A stretch of 64,000 bases of DNA from DATCLS01 sp036563805 (GTDB lineage: Bacteria > Actinomycetota > Acidimicrobiia > Acidimicrobiales > VFJN01): positions 1 to 64,000 of the forward strand of contig DATCLS010000050.1 in the NCBI GenBank assembly GCA_036563805.1. Reading direction: 5' to 3'. The position numbers were made by a program, and so were the translations under genes. Below, piece by piece: positions 52,509 through 60,306 of the stretch (within the stretch, counting starts at the first letter, position 1; each line of letters begins with the position of its first letter). The notes under the pieces are model-generated. The model worked only from the letters and a program-made list of their open reading frames with translations. It did not search any database and was not told the origin of the DNA.

Positions 52509-53369
52509 TCACACGAGCCCGAGCCCGGCGCGGATGGCCGCGGCGACGGCGGGCGGGTCCTCCATGGGGCCGAAGTGGGTGAGGTCGGGGAAGGTCTCGA
52601 GCCGGCCGTCGGGGAGCGCCTCGACCACCAGCGGAGCCATGCCGGCGGGCATCCCGCCGTCGCCGCTGGCCCCCACGGTGACCGGGCAGCGCACCTCTCC
52701 GAGGCGGGCGAACACGTCGGTGTCGAAGCTGGCCGAGAAAACCGCCGCCTCGACCTCGGGGGAGCACTTGAGCTCGACGCCGCCGGCCGGGAGGTCCCGG
52801 AACCCGTGGTCGACGTAGGCGCGGAGGGCGGCCGGCGTCAGCGTGTTCAGCGGCGGCTTGGAGGCGTAGTTGGCGTAGGCCGCCTCGCGGTCGGGGAACC
52901 GGGGCCGGCGCCGGCGGGCGGCGTCGGCCAGCGGGTTGCCGGCCGGGCGGGGCGTGCCCTCGGGCGGCGGCACGATGATCGGCTCGAACAGCCACAACCC
53001 GGCGAACGTGCCCGGCCGGGCCTGCTCGGCCATGACCAGGGCGGCGCCCCCCATGGAGTGCCCGACCCCCAGCAGGCCCCCGGCGGGGCGGCCGGCGTGC
53101 TCAACGATGTGGTCGACCGCGGCCCGCACGTCCGCGGCCATGCCCCGCCACTGGTAGTCGCCGTCGTCGGGGGCGGTGCTGTCGCCGTGGCCCCGGAAGT
53201 CGAGCGCCCAGCAGTGGGCCACCGGGGCCAGCTCGGCCGCTAGGGGCGCCCAGGTCAGGGCGTGGAAGCCCGTCGGGTGGCACAGCAGCAGCGCCGGGCC
53301 GTCGCCGCCCAGGTCGTGGAGCGCGAGCGTCACGCCATCGCTCGACGGGACGCGGTGCGTGGCTGGCAT
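52509..53369 (-). CDS. Alpha/beta hydrolase
   Basis: This 286-residue hydrolase has ALLLCHPTGFHALTWAPLA (oxyanion), ALDFRGHGDSTAPD, nucleophile elbow VGHSMGGAALVMAEQ near residue 103, an acid in the C-terminal third and His in FPDLTHFGPMEDP. It lies 12 bp upstream of the RecB-type nuclease start on the same strand, so these and PAP2 may be one transcript. The substrate is unknown. Confidence 0.88.
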   Translation of the reverse strand: MPATHRVPSSDGVTLALHDLGGDGPALLLCHPTGFHALTWAPLAAELAPVAHCWALDFRGHGDSTAPDDGDYQWRGMAADVRAAVDHIVEHAGRPAGGLLGVGHSMGGAALVMAEQARPGTFAGLWLFEPIIVPPPEGTPRPAGNPLADAARRRRPRFPDREAAYANYASKPPLNTLTPAALRAYVDHGFRDLPAGGVELKCSPEVEAAVFSASFDTDVFARLGEVRCPVTVGASGDGGMPAGMAPLVVEALPDGRLETFPDLTHFGPMEDPPAVAAAIRAGLGLV

Positions 53370-53407
53370 CCCGTCATCGTCGCCTCGTCCCGATAGGGTC
53401 GGCAACC

Positions 53408-53815
53408 GTGACCGAGGCAGTCGACGTCGACGCCGTCATCGCGGCCAACCGTGCCTTCTACGACGCGTTCGAGGCGCGCGACATCGACGCCATGTCCGAC
53501 CTGTGGGAGCACGGCGACGATGTCGTGTGCACCCATCCGGGGTGGCGCACGCTCCACGGGTGGGGCGCCGTGGCCGGCTCCTGGTTCGCGCTGTTCGGCA
53601 GCGGTTCGCCGATCCAGTTCATCCTGACCGACGAGCGGGTCCACGGCGCGGGCGACCTGGCCTGGGTCACCGTCGAGGAGAACCTGATCGGCGAGGGCCT
53701 GGGCGGCACGGTGGCCGCGCTCAACCTGTTCCGCCGGTCGGGCGGCCGGTGGCGCATGATCGCCCACCACGGCTCGCCGGTCGCCCCCTCCCGGCCGGCC
53801 CAGGGCCCGGGATAG
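53408..53815 (+). CDS. SnoaL-like/DUF4440 NTF2-fold protein
   Basis: This 135-residue protein has the motif IAANRAFYDAFEARDIDAMSDLW followed by HPGWRTLHGWGAVAGSWFALF and WRMIAHHGSPV, which is the SnoaL_3/DUF4440 pattern. It may be a small isomerase, cyclase or ligand-binding protein. TAGGGT (53394-53399) lies 8 bp before GTG 53408. The downstream TetR gene has its own -10 hexamer overlapping this stop codon. Confidence 0.87.
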   Translation: MTEAVDVDAVIAANRAFYDAFEARDIDAMSDLWEHGDDVVCTHPGWRTLHGWGAVAGSWFALFGSGSPIQFILTDERVHGAGDLAWVTVEENLIGEGLGGTVAALNLFRRSGGRWRMIAHHGSPVAPSRPAQGPG

Positions 53816-53827
53816 CCTGCAGGGTCG

Positions 53828-54457
53828 GTGCAAGAACCTTCGGTGGAGGAGCCTCCGGCGCCGGTGGCGCCGGCCGTCCCGGCCGACGGGCGGGCCGCCC
53901 GGGCGCTGCGGACGCGCGAGGCGATCGTCGAGGCCTGCATCGCCATGGTCGAGGAGGGCGACTTGCGGCCCACCGCGCCGCGCCTGGCCGAGCGGGCGGG
54001 CGTGTCGGTGCGGTCGGTGTTCCAGCACTTCGACGACCTGCCGTCGCTCCACATCGCCGTGATCGAGCGGATCTCCGAGCGGATGGCGGCGCTCGTCGTC
54101 CCGCCCGACACCGGGCTCCCGCTCGACGAGCGCATCGCCCGGTTCGTCGAGCACCGCAGCGCCCTGCTCGAGGCCGCCACGCCGTTCCGGCGGGCCGCCC
54201 AGGTCCACGGACCGTTCGCCCCCGAGATCCGGCGGGCGATCACCCAGGCCGAGTCTTACCTGACCGCCGAGGTCGCGGCGACGTTCGCCCCCGAGCTGGA
54301 CGCCGTGGCCGACCCCGACGAGCGCCGGGAGCTGCTCGAGGCGCTGGCGGTCGCCGCCGCCTGGTCGCCGTGGGACGTGCTCCGGGTCGAGCACGCGGTC
54401 CCGCTGGAGCGGGCCCGGGCCGTGATGGCCCGGACCCTGCGGGCGCTGCTCAGCTGA
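53828..54457 (+). CDS. TetR-family transcriptional regulator
   Basis: This 209-residue regulator has a 25-residue Pro/Ala-rich extension, then the HTH RTREAIVEACIAMVEEGDLRP / PRLAERAGVSVRSVFQHFDDL and a helical ligand domain. GTG 53828 is 9 bp after TAGCCT (53813-53818), whose TAG is the stop codon of the upstream gene. It is convergent with an SDR gene overlapping by 8 bp at the 3' ends. Its target is not evident. Confidence 0.88.
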   Translation: MQEPSVEEPPAPVAPAVPADGRAARALRTREAIVEACIAMVEEGDLRPTAPRLAERAGVSVRSVFQHFDDLPSLHIAVIERISERMAALVVPPDTGLPLDERIARFVEHRSALLEAATPFRRAAQVHGPFAPEIRRAITQAESYLTAEVAATFAPELDAVADPDERRELLEALAVAAAWSPWDVLRVEHAVPLERARAVMARTLRALLS

Positions 54458-55343
54458 GCGCCTCCATGGCGATCCGCAGCTCGTCGTTGAGGTCGGTGGG
54501 CACCTGGTAGCCCTCCTCGTTCCGGATCTCGTCGAACCGGTCGCGCACGGTCTCGGCCGTCAGCTCGGGATCGACGATGCCGGGCGTGACGCCGAGGAAT
54601 ACGCGGGCGACCCGGCCGCCGCCGACCGAGAAGATCTCGCCGCTCACCGGTACGTCCTCGTGCGCCAGCCAGGTGACGACGGGGGTGATCTGCTCGGGGG
54701 CCAGCTTGTCGGCCAGCGGGCCGAGGATGTCCTCGGTCATCCGGGTGCGGGCCACCGGCGCGATGGCGTTGACCTTGATGTTGTTCTTGGCGCCCTCGAC
54801 CGCCAGCACCCGGGTCAGGCCGACCAGGCCCATCTTGGCGGCCCCGTAGTTGGTCTGGCCGAAGTTGCCGAACAGTCCGGCGCCCGAGCTGGTGTTCACG
54901 ATCCGGCCGTAGTTCTGCTCGCGCATGTGCTGCCAGGCCGGCTGGGTGACGTAGAACGCACCCTTGAGGTGGACGTCGAGGACCGGGCCGAGCTTGTCGG
55001 GGTCCATGTTCTTGAAGCTGGCGTCGCGCAGGATGCCGGCGTTGTTGATGATGATGTCGATGCGGCCGTAGGCGTCGAGCGCGGCCTGGACGATGGCCCG
55101 GCCGCCCTCGGGCGTGGCCACCGAGTCGTAGTTGGCCACGGCCTCGCCGCCGGCGGCCTTGACCTCGTCCACGACGGCCTGGGCGGCGGTCGTCCCGCTG
55201 CCGGTGCCGTCGACCGCGCCCCCGAGGTCGTTCACGACCACCAGGGCGCCGCGCCGGGCGAGCTCGAGCACGTGCGACCGGCCGAGGCCGCCGCCCGCAC
55301 CGGTGACGATCGCGACCTTGCCGTCGAATCCCAGATCAGCCAT
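54450..55343 (-). CDS. SDR-family (3R)-hydroxyacyl-CoA dehydrogenase-like protein
   Basis: This 297-residue SDR begins FDGKVAIVTGAGGGLGRSHVLELARRGALVVVNDLGG, shown by VAIVTGAGGGLGRSH and VVVNDLGG, the pattern of the dehydrogenase domain of peroxisomal multifunctional enzyme type 2. IIINNAGILRDASFKNM, NTSSGAGLFGNFGQTNYGAAKMG with Ser/Tyr/Lys, and a C-terminal extension after EIFSVGGGRVARVFLG fit that group. It would act in beta-oxidation of fatty acid or sterol side chains. TACGCT (55351-55356) lies 7 bp before the ATG. Confidence 0.92.
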   Translation of the reverse strand: MADLGFDGKVAIVTGAGGGLGRSHVLELARRGALVVVNDLGGAVDGTGSGTTAAQAVVDEVKAAGGEAVANYDSVATPEGGRAIVQAALDAYGRIDIIINNAGILRDASFKNMDPDKLGPVLDVHLKGAFYVTQPAWQHMREQNYGRIVNTSSGAGLFGNFGQTNYGAAKMGLVGLTRVLAVEGAKNNIKVNAIAPVARTRMTEDILGPLADKLAPEQITPVVTWLAHEDVPVSGEIFSVGGGRVARVFLGVTPGIVDPELTAETVRDRFDEIRNEEGYQVPTDLNDELRIAMEALS

Positions 55344-55418
55344 GGCGCGGAGCGTAGAGGGCGCCCCCCGAGCCCTCCGAATCGGGCGCGGCGCCGCTCG
55401 GAGGCCCGGGTCCGCCGG

Positions 55419-55592
55419 TCAGCGGCTCTGGCGGCGGGACCGGTGGTCGAGCCACGAGGCGCCGGCCAGCAGGACGTACACGGCGGTCACCGCGATCGCC
55501 ACCCAGGCGTACCCGTCGGCGACCGGCGCCAGCAGCGCGCAGGCGCCCGCAGCGATGAGGAAGAAGACGGCTCGGCGGTCGACGTCGCCCAT
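55419..55592 (-). CDS. Small membrane protein, 57 residues
   Basis: From ATG 55592 the frame encodes MGDVDRRAVFFLIAAGACAL, a second helix VAIAVTAVYVLLAGASWLDH and a basic tail RSRRQSR. Two transmembrane helices separated by a short APVADGYAW loop follow the positive-inside rule. GGGTGA upstream is a modest Shine-Dalgarno. It lies 54 bp downstream of the phosphate transporter gene on the same strand and may be the last gene of that operon. Confidence 0.6.
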   Translation of the reverse strand: MGDVDRRAVFFLIAAGACALLAPVADGYAWVAIAVTAVYVLLAGASWLDHRSRRQSR

Positions 55593-55646
55593 CAGCGGTC
55601 ACCCATCGCGCTCACCCATCGTCACCCTCAGGCTGGCCGGCCCCCA

Positions 55647-56639
55647 TCAGTTGAACAGGTCCACGAGCAGGAACGAGAGGAACGAGATCACGAACGAGCC
55701 GGGGATGGTCAGCACCCACGCCCACACGACCCGGCCGGCGACGCCCCAGCGGACCGCCGACAGCCGGCGGGCGGCGCCGACGCCCACGATGGCCCCGGTG
55801 ATCGTGTGGGTGGTCGACACCGGGATGCCGGCGGCCGAGGTGGCGAACAGCGTGGCGGCGGCGGCCGACTCGGCGGCCACGCCCCCCACCGGCTGGAGGC
55901 GGGTGATCCGCGACCCCATGGTCTTCACGATCCGCCACCCCCCGGTCAGCGTGCCGAGGCCGATGGCGGTGTGGGCGCACAGGACCACCCACAGCGGTGT
56001 CCCGGCGTCGGGGGCGGCGTGCCCGCTGGCGATGAGCAGGGCCAGGATGATGCCCATCGTCTTCTGGGCGTCGTTGGCGCCGTGCCCCAGGCTGAAGGCG
56101 GCCGCGGACAGCAGCTGACCCCGCCGGAAGCCGGTGTTGAGCAGCTCGAGTCGCCGGCTGCGGTGGAACACCCAGTAGATGACGAGCGTCAGGATCAGGC
56201 CGAAGGCCAGGCCGATCAGCGGCGACAGCACGATGAACACGCCGATCGTGCGCAGGCCGGTGCCGATCAGCACGTCGAAGCCGGCCTTGGCCACCGCCGC
56301 CCCGGCGATGCCGCCGACCAACGCGTGCGAGGAGCTGGTCGGAAGGCCCAGGTAGAACGTGATCAGGTCCCAGACGATGGCGCCGACCAGGCCGGCGAAC
56401 ACCACGCCGATCGACAGGACGTCCTGGTGGACGACGTCCTTGGCGATGGTCGACGCCACCTCGTCGCCGAAGACTAAGAAGGCGGCGAAGTTGAAGAAAG
56501 CCGCCCACATGACCGCCACCCGGGGTGACAGCACGCGGGTGGACACGACCGTCGCGATCGAGTTGGCCGCGTCGTGGAAGCCGTTGACGAAGTCGAAGCC
56601 GAGCGCGACGGCGATGACGAGGAGGACGGTCAGTTCCAT
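55647..56639 (-). CDS. pit: PiT-family inorganic phosphate transporter
   Basis: This 330-residue transporter has duplicated PiT signatures: GFDFVNGFHDAANSIATVVSTR near the N terminus and SLGHGANDAQKTMGIIL in the second half, plus GLPTSSSHALVGG and GIPVSTTHTITGA. About ten membrane helices are predicted. It imports phosphate, often as a metal-phosphate complex, driven by the proton gradient. The DUF47 gene immediately upstream is its usual partner. Confidence 0.95.
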   Translation of the reverse strand: MELTVLLVIAVALGFDFVNGFHDAANSIATVVSTRVLSPRVAVMWAAFFNFAAFLVFGDEVASTIAKDVVHQDVLSIGVVFAGLVGAIVWDLITFYLGLPTSSSHALVGGIAGAAVAKAGFDVLIGTGLRTIGVFIVLSPLIGLAFGLILTLVIYWVFHRSRRLELLNTGFRRGQLLSAAAFSLGHGANDAQKTMGIILALLIASGHAAPDAGTPLWVVLCAHTAIGLGTLTGGWRIVKTMGSRITRLQPVGGVAAESAAAATLFATSAAGIPVSTTHTITGAIVGVGAARRLSAVRWGVAGRVVWAWVLTIPGSFVISFLSFLLVDLFN

Positions 56640-56671
56640 GGCGGCGGTTCAGGGGCGGGGGGCGCCGGGTC

Positions 56672-57286
56672 TCATGCGTGTTTCAGCACGATCGACTCGA
56701 CGATGTCCGAGATGTCCTCGAGCGTGTTGAGGGCGCCCTCCATCGGCTCGATGACGTCCTTCCACCGCATGACGTCGAGGGCGTCGAACTCGCCGCCGAA
56801 CAGTCGCGCCAGGATGCGCCGGTACACGGCGTCGCCCTCGCTCTCCAGCCGGTCGATGGCGTCGAGGTGGGGCGTGACCCCCTTCATGGACTCCAGCCGG
56901 CCGATGAGCTGCTGGGTCTCGTCCGCGCACTGGACGACGAGGTCGGCCTGTTCCTTGAGCTCGGGCAGGCTGGAGGTCAGCCCGGTGATCTGGATGCGGT
57001 GCGAGACCTCCAGCAGGTCGTCGACGACGTCGTCGAGCTCCTCCGCCAGGGCGTGGATGTCCTCGCGGTCGAACGGCGTGACGAACGTGGTGTTGAGCCG
57101 CTGGAGGATGGCCCGCACCAGCTCGTCGCCCCGGTGCTCGCACGCCGCCACCTTCTCGTGGGCGGCCGGGTCGGTCGGGTCGATCAGCGTGTCCCGCAGG
57201 CGGCGGGCGCACTCCGCGACGTTGGCTGCGGAGTCGTCGAACAGGGCGAAGAACGCGTCGTCGGTGGGGATGAGTCGGAAGCGCAT
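56672..57286 (-). CDS. DUF47 (PhoU-like) phosphate transport accessory protein
   Basis: This 204-residue all-helical protein begins MRFRLIPTDDAFFALFDDSAANVAE and has the DUF47 features: HEKVAACEHRGDELVRAILQRLNTTFVTPFDREDIHALAEELDDVVD (seen as EHRGDELVRAI and TPFDREDIHALAEELDD) and IEPMEGALNTLEDISDIVESI. It regulates the linked PiT transporter. It starts 4 bp after the stop of a short upstream ORF and ends 32 bp before pit, indicating an operon. Confidence 0.94.
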   Translation of the reverse strand: MRFRLIPTDDAFFALFDDSAANVAECARRLRDTLIDPTDPAAHEKVAACEHRGDELVRAILQRLNTTFVTPFDREDIHALAEELDDVVDDLLEVSHRIQITGLTSSLPELKEQADLVVQCADETQQLIGRLESMKGVTPHLDAIDRLESEGDAVYRRILARLFGGEFDALDVMRWKDVIEPMEGALNTLEDISDIVESIVLKHA

Positions 57287-57290
57287 GGGT

Positions 57291-57566
57291 TCAGGACGGC
57301 GGCGCCAGGTAGCGCAAGCGCTCGGCGACGTGCACCGCCTGGTCGCCGAGGCGTTCGGGGAACCGGGCCGGGAGCGGCGGGGGGAGGGCTTCGGCCCGCG
57401 TCCGGCCGGCGGCGCCAGGTTCGCCGGAGGGGACCTCGGCGAGCCCGGACCGGGGCTCCGTGGGGAGCTCGGCGAGCCCGGAGAGGCGCGGCGGCGGCTC
57501 GGTCAGCAGCACGGTCGGCGGCGCGATCGGCAGCTCGGACACGGCCGCACCGTACCTGGGCCTCAT
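57291..57566 (-). CDS. Short protein with PhoU-like C-terminal helix (possible PhoU remnant)
   Basis: This 91-residue frame sits 4 bp upstream of the DUF47 gene. The first 65 residues are Pro/Glu/Leu-rich and low complexity (LSGLAELPTEPRSGLAEVPS), but the end, ARFPERLGDQAVHVAERLRYL, closely matches the last helix of PhoU proteins (ARYLERIGDHAVNIAE type). It may be a degraded phoU gene that retains its final helix, or a small regulator. The DNA shows repeats of GGCGAGCCCGG near 57440-57485. ATG 57566 is not supported by a Shine-Dalgarno; GTG 57542 is an alternative. Confidence 0.5.
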   Translation of the reverse strand: MRPRYGAAVSELPIAPPTVLLTEPPPRLSGLAELPTEPRSGLAEVPSGEPGAAGRTRAEALPPPLPARFPERLGDQAVHVAERLRYLAPPS

Positions 57567-57609
57567 GCGGCGGTCACATTCCGTCCGCCGGCTGAACGGT
57601 TCGTTGACG

Positions 57610-59232
57610 TCAGGTGGCGCTCTGGGCGCTCAGCCGCTCGGTGGCCTCGGCCTTGAGCCGCTTGTAGTCGACCTTGCCGTTGGGCGCCCGCCCGATCGTC
57701 GGCACGACGAACACCCGCTTGGGGGCCTTGTAGGCGGCGAGCTTGCTGCGCACGTGGGCGATGATGGCGGCCTCGTCGACCTCGGCGCCGTCGGCCGGCT
57801 CGACCACGGCCGCCACGACCTCGCCGAACTTCTCGTCGGGGATGCCGACGGCCACCGCGTCGCGGACGGTCGGGTGGGTCTTCATGACCTCCTCGACCTC
57901 CTCGGGGAAGACCTTCTCGCCGCCGGTGTTGATCACCACCGAGCCCCGGCCCAGCAGCGTCAGCGTGCCGTCGGCCTCGACGCGGGCGTAGTCGCCGGGG
58001 CACGAGTAGCGCTTGCCGTCGATCTCGATGAACGTCGCCGCCGTCTTCTCGGGGTCCTTGTAGTAGCCGATGGGCTGGAAGCCGCCGACGGCCACCCGCC
58101 CGATCTCGTCGGACCCGGGCTCGACGATGCGGCCGTCGTCGGTGACCACGATGGTGTTCTCGCCGAGCGTGAACTTGCCGGTGTGCTTGGTCGAGTTGCC
58201 CGACGACACCGACTGGCCCATGCCCAGGGCCTCGGACGACGAGAAGGCGTCGACCAGCAGCATGCCCGGGTGGTGCTTGAGGAGGCCCTGCTTGTTCTGC
58301 TCGCTCCACATGACGCCGGAGGACGCCACCAGCATGAGGCTGGAGATGTCCCACCGCCCGGGGTTCTCGTCGAGCGCCTTGAGCATCGGCCGGCCGAAGG
58401 CGTCGCCGACGATGGCGATCTGGTTGACCTTCTCGCGCTCGATGGTGTCGAACAGCTCCTCGACGTCGAACCGGCGTGACTGGAGCGTGACCGTGCTGCC
58501 GCCCAGCGACAGCACGATGAGCTGGGTGTAGAGCCCGGTGCCGTGCATCAGCGGGCAGGCGGGCAGCCCGATCGGGCCGGGCTGCGTGACGCTCTGGCGC
58601 ACCAGGGCCATGTCGGCCTCGGCGTCGCGGTAGGCCGGGTTCATCTGCGACACGAGCGAGCGGAACAGGTCGTCCTGCCGCCACATCACGCCCTTGGGCA
58701 TGCCCGTCGTGCCGCCCGTGTAGGTCATGAGGAGGTGGTCGCCGGACCGGCCCCACGGGCCCTCGACCCGCTCGGGATGGGAGGCCGCCGCCTCCTCGTA
58801 GGGGATGGCCCAGTCGGGGCAGGGGCCGTTGCCGTCGTCGACCCACAGCCACGTGGTGATCCGGGGCACCCGGTCGCGGATGCGCTCGATCGTGGCCGTG
58901 AACACGCCGTGGAACACGACCGCCACGCAGTCGGCGTTGTCCCACAGGTAGACCAGCTCGTCGTCCTGGTACCGGTAGTTGGTGTTGATCGGGACGAGGC
59001 CGGCCTTGAAGGCCGCGAACATCGACTCGATGTACTCGGGGCAGTTGTAGAGGTACTGGGCCACCTTGTCCTGCTCGACCGCGCCCCGCTCGAGCAGGGT
59101 GTGGGCCACGCCGTTGGCGCGGCGGTCGACCTCCGACCAGGTCAGGCGCCGGTCGCCTTGGACCTGGCACTGGGCGTCCGGGATCTGCTCGGCGATCGTC
59201 TCCCAGACGTCGGCGAAGTTCCAGCCCGGCAT
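57610..59232 (-). CDS. fadD: Acyl-CoA synthetase (AMP-binding, FadD-like)
   Basis: This 540-residue enzyme activates a carboxylic acid with ATP and CoA. The P-loop is LLMTYTGGTTGMPKGVMW near residues 167-184, followed by the A5 region VDAFSSSEALGMG, the A7/A8 segment YSCPGDYARVEADGTLTLLGRGSVVINTGGEKVFPEEVEEV (seen as CPGDYARVE and VINTGGEKVFPEEVE), and the A10 Lys in IGRAPNGKVDYK. The set resembles actinobacterial fatty-acid or sterol side-chain CoA ligases. Start ATG 59232 is preceded by GGGGG. Confidence 0.93.
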   Translation of the reverse strand: MPGWNFADVWETIAEQIPDAQCQVQGDRRLTWSEVDRRANGVAHTLLERGAVEQDKVAQYLYNCPEYIESMFAAFKAGLVPINTNYRYQDDELVYLWDNADCVAVVFHGVFTATIERIRDRVPRITTWLWVDDGNGPCPDWAIPYEEAAASHPERVEGPWGRSGDHLLMTYTGGTTGMPKGVMWRQDDLFRSLVSQMNPAYRDAEADMALVRQSVTQPGPIGLPACPLMHGTGLYTQLIVLSLGGSTVTLQSRRFDVEELFDTIEREKVNQIAIVGDAFGRPMLKALDENPGRWDISSLMLVASSGVMWSEQNKQGLLKHHPGMLLVDAFSSSEALGMGQSVSSGNSTKHTGKFTLGENTIVVTDDGRIVEPGSDEIGRVAVGGFQPIGYYKDPEKTAATFIEIDGKRYSCPGDYARVEADGTLTLLGRGSVVINTGGEKVFPEEVEEVMKTHPTVRDAVAVGIPDEKFGEVVAAVVEPADGAEVDEAAIIAHVRSKLAAYKAPKRVFVVPTIGRAPNGKVDYKRLKAEATERLSAQSAT

Positions 59233-59389
59233 CGGGCACCCCCTGTGGTGGCCTTGGTGTCGCGTCGGTTGACCTCGCGGTCAAGACGGAGGGTAGCGGG
59301 TCCCCGCGGCGGCGAGAAAGGAGGCCGGTAGGGGCGCTGGTCGCGCTGCGGGGCGCCCGACGGGCGCCCCGCAGCTGACCGGATGCCGC

Positions 59390-60178
59390 TCAGTTGATGT
59401 TGCTGTCGACGCTGTTGTCGATGACCTCGGGGTCGCCCTGGAACTCGAGGTCGTGGTGGGTGCCGTTGAGCGTGATCGTCTGGGCCGACTCGACCTCGAC
59501 GTCGTTGCCCGAGCCGTTGACGGTCACGTTGCCGCACTCGCCCGTGAGGTCGACGTTCAGGTTGATGCCCTGGACCGAGACGTCGCCGCCGTCGCAGGTG
59601 TAGTCGCCGTCGTCGGTGATCATCGTGGGCGGCCCGCCGGGGCCGTCGTCGCCCATGTCGTCATCGGCTGTGCCCTCCTCGCCGCCGGCGGGCGGGCAGT
59701 CCTCCGCGGCGGAGCCGGTGCCCTCGGCGTCGTCGTCGCCGGAGCCCTGGTCGTCGGACTGGTCGTCGTCGTCCTGGTCAGTGCCCTGGTCGTCGGCGCC
59801 CATGTCGTCGGACTCGTCCTCGTCGACCGGGCCGTCCTCGTCGTCCTCGTCGGGATCCTGCTGGCCGACCGCGAACCGGGGCTGGCCGCCGGCGCCCTGC
59901 TCGTCCTCGTCGCCGGTGCCCTCGTCGTCGGACTGGTCGTCGCTCTCGTCGTCGGACAGGTCGCTGCCCTGGTCGTCGGACTGGTCGCCGGAGTCGTCGG
60001 TCTGGTCGCCGCCCTCGCCCGCTCCGCCCGGGGCGCTGCCCTCGGGGCAGTCGGTGGTGGTCGTCTGGTCCTCCGTCCGGGAGTCGGCCTCCGGGGCGGC
60101 GTCGTCGTCACCGGAGCCGCAGGCACCCAGGAGGAGCACGGCGGCCATCAGGCCGGCGAGCGCTGACTTGCGGATCAT
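59390..60178 (-). CDS. Acidic DUF3060 lipoprotein
   Basis: This 262-residue protein has a lipoprotein signal (MIRKSALAGLMAAVLLLGAC with lipobox LGAC). Residues about 40-185 are an extremely acidic Asp/Ser/Gln/Gly region with DQSDDQ- and DDQGSD-type repeats. The C-terminal 75 residues are a beta-repeat DUF3060-like domain (ITDDGDYTCDGGDVSVQGIN, CGNVTVNGSGNDVEVES). It would be anchored outside with a long charged spacer holding the domain away from the membrane. It is divergent from Ser/Thr kinase 2 with 128 bp between starts. Confidence 0.85.
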   Translation of the reverse strand: MIRKSALAGLMAAVLLLGACGSGDDDAAPEADSRTEDQTTTTDCPEGSAPGGAGEGGDQTDDSGDQSDDQGSDLSDDESDDQSDDEGTGDEDEQGAGGQPRFAVGQQDPDEDDEDGPVDEDESDDMGADDQGTDQDDDDQSDDQGSGDDDAEGTGSAAEDCPPAGGEEGTADDDMGDDGPGGPPTMITDDGDYTCDGGDVSVQGINLNVDLTGECGNVTVNGSGNDVEVESAQTITLNGTHHDLEFQGDPEVIDNSVDSNIN

Positions 60179-60293
60179 TCGGGGGGTCTCCTTGGTCGTC
60201 GAACACGGGTCGCGGAACCCGGCCCGCCGGGCCGAGACGTTAGGACCGCACCGGCGCCGTTTGGCCGCGGCCCGTGGTCGAGCGGTCGTTCGG

Positions 60294-60299
60294 TAGCGT
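60294..60299 (+). promoter_or_regulatory. -10 hexamer of Ser/Thr kinase 2
   Basis: TAGCGT ends 7 bp before GTG 60307 and selects that start over the in-frame GTG at 60274, which would place the hexamer inside the gene. Confidence 0.5.
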
Positions 60300-60306
60300 C
60301 ATCGCC

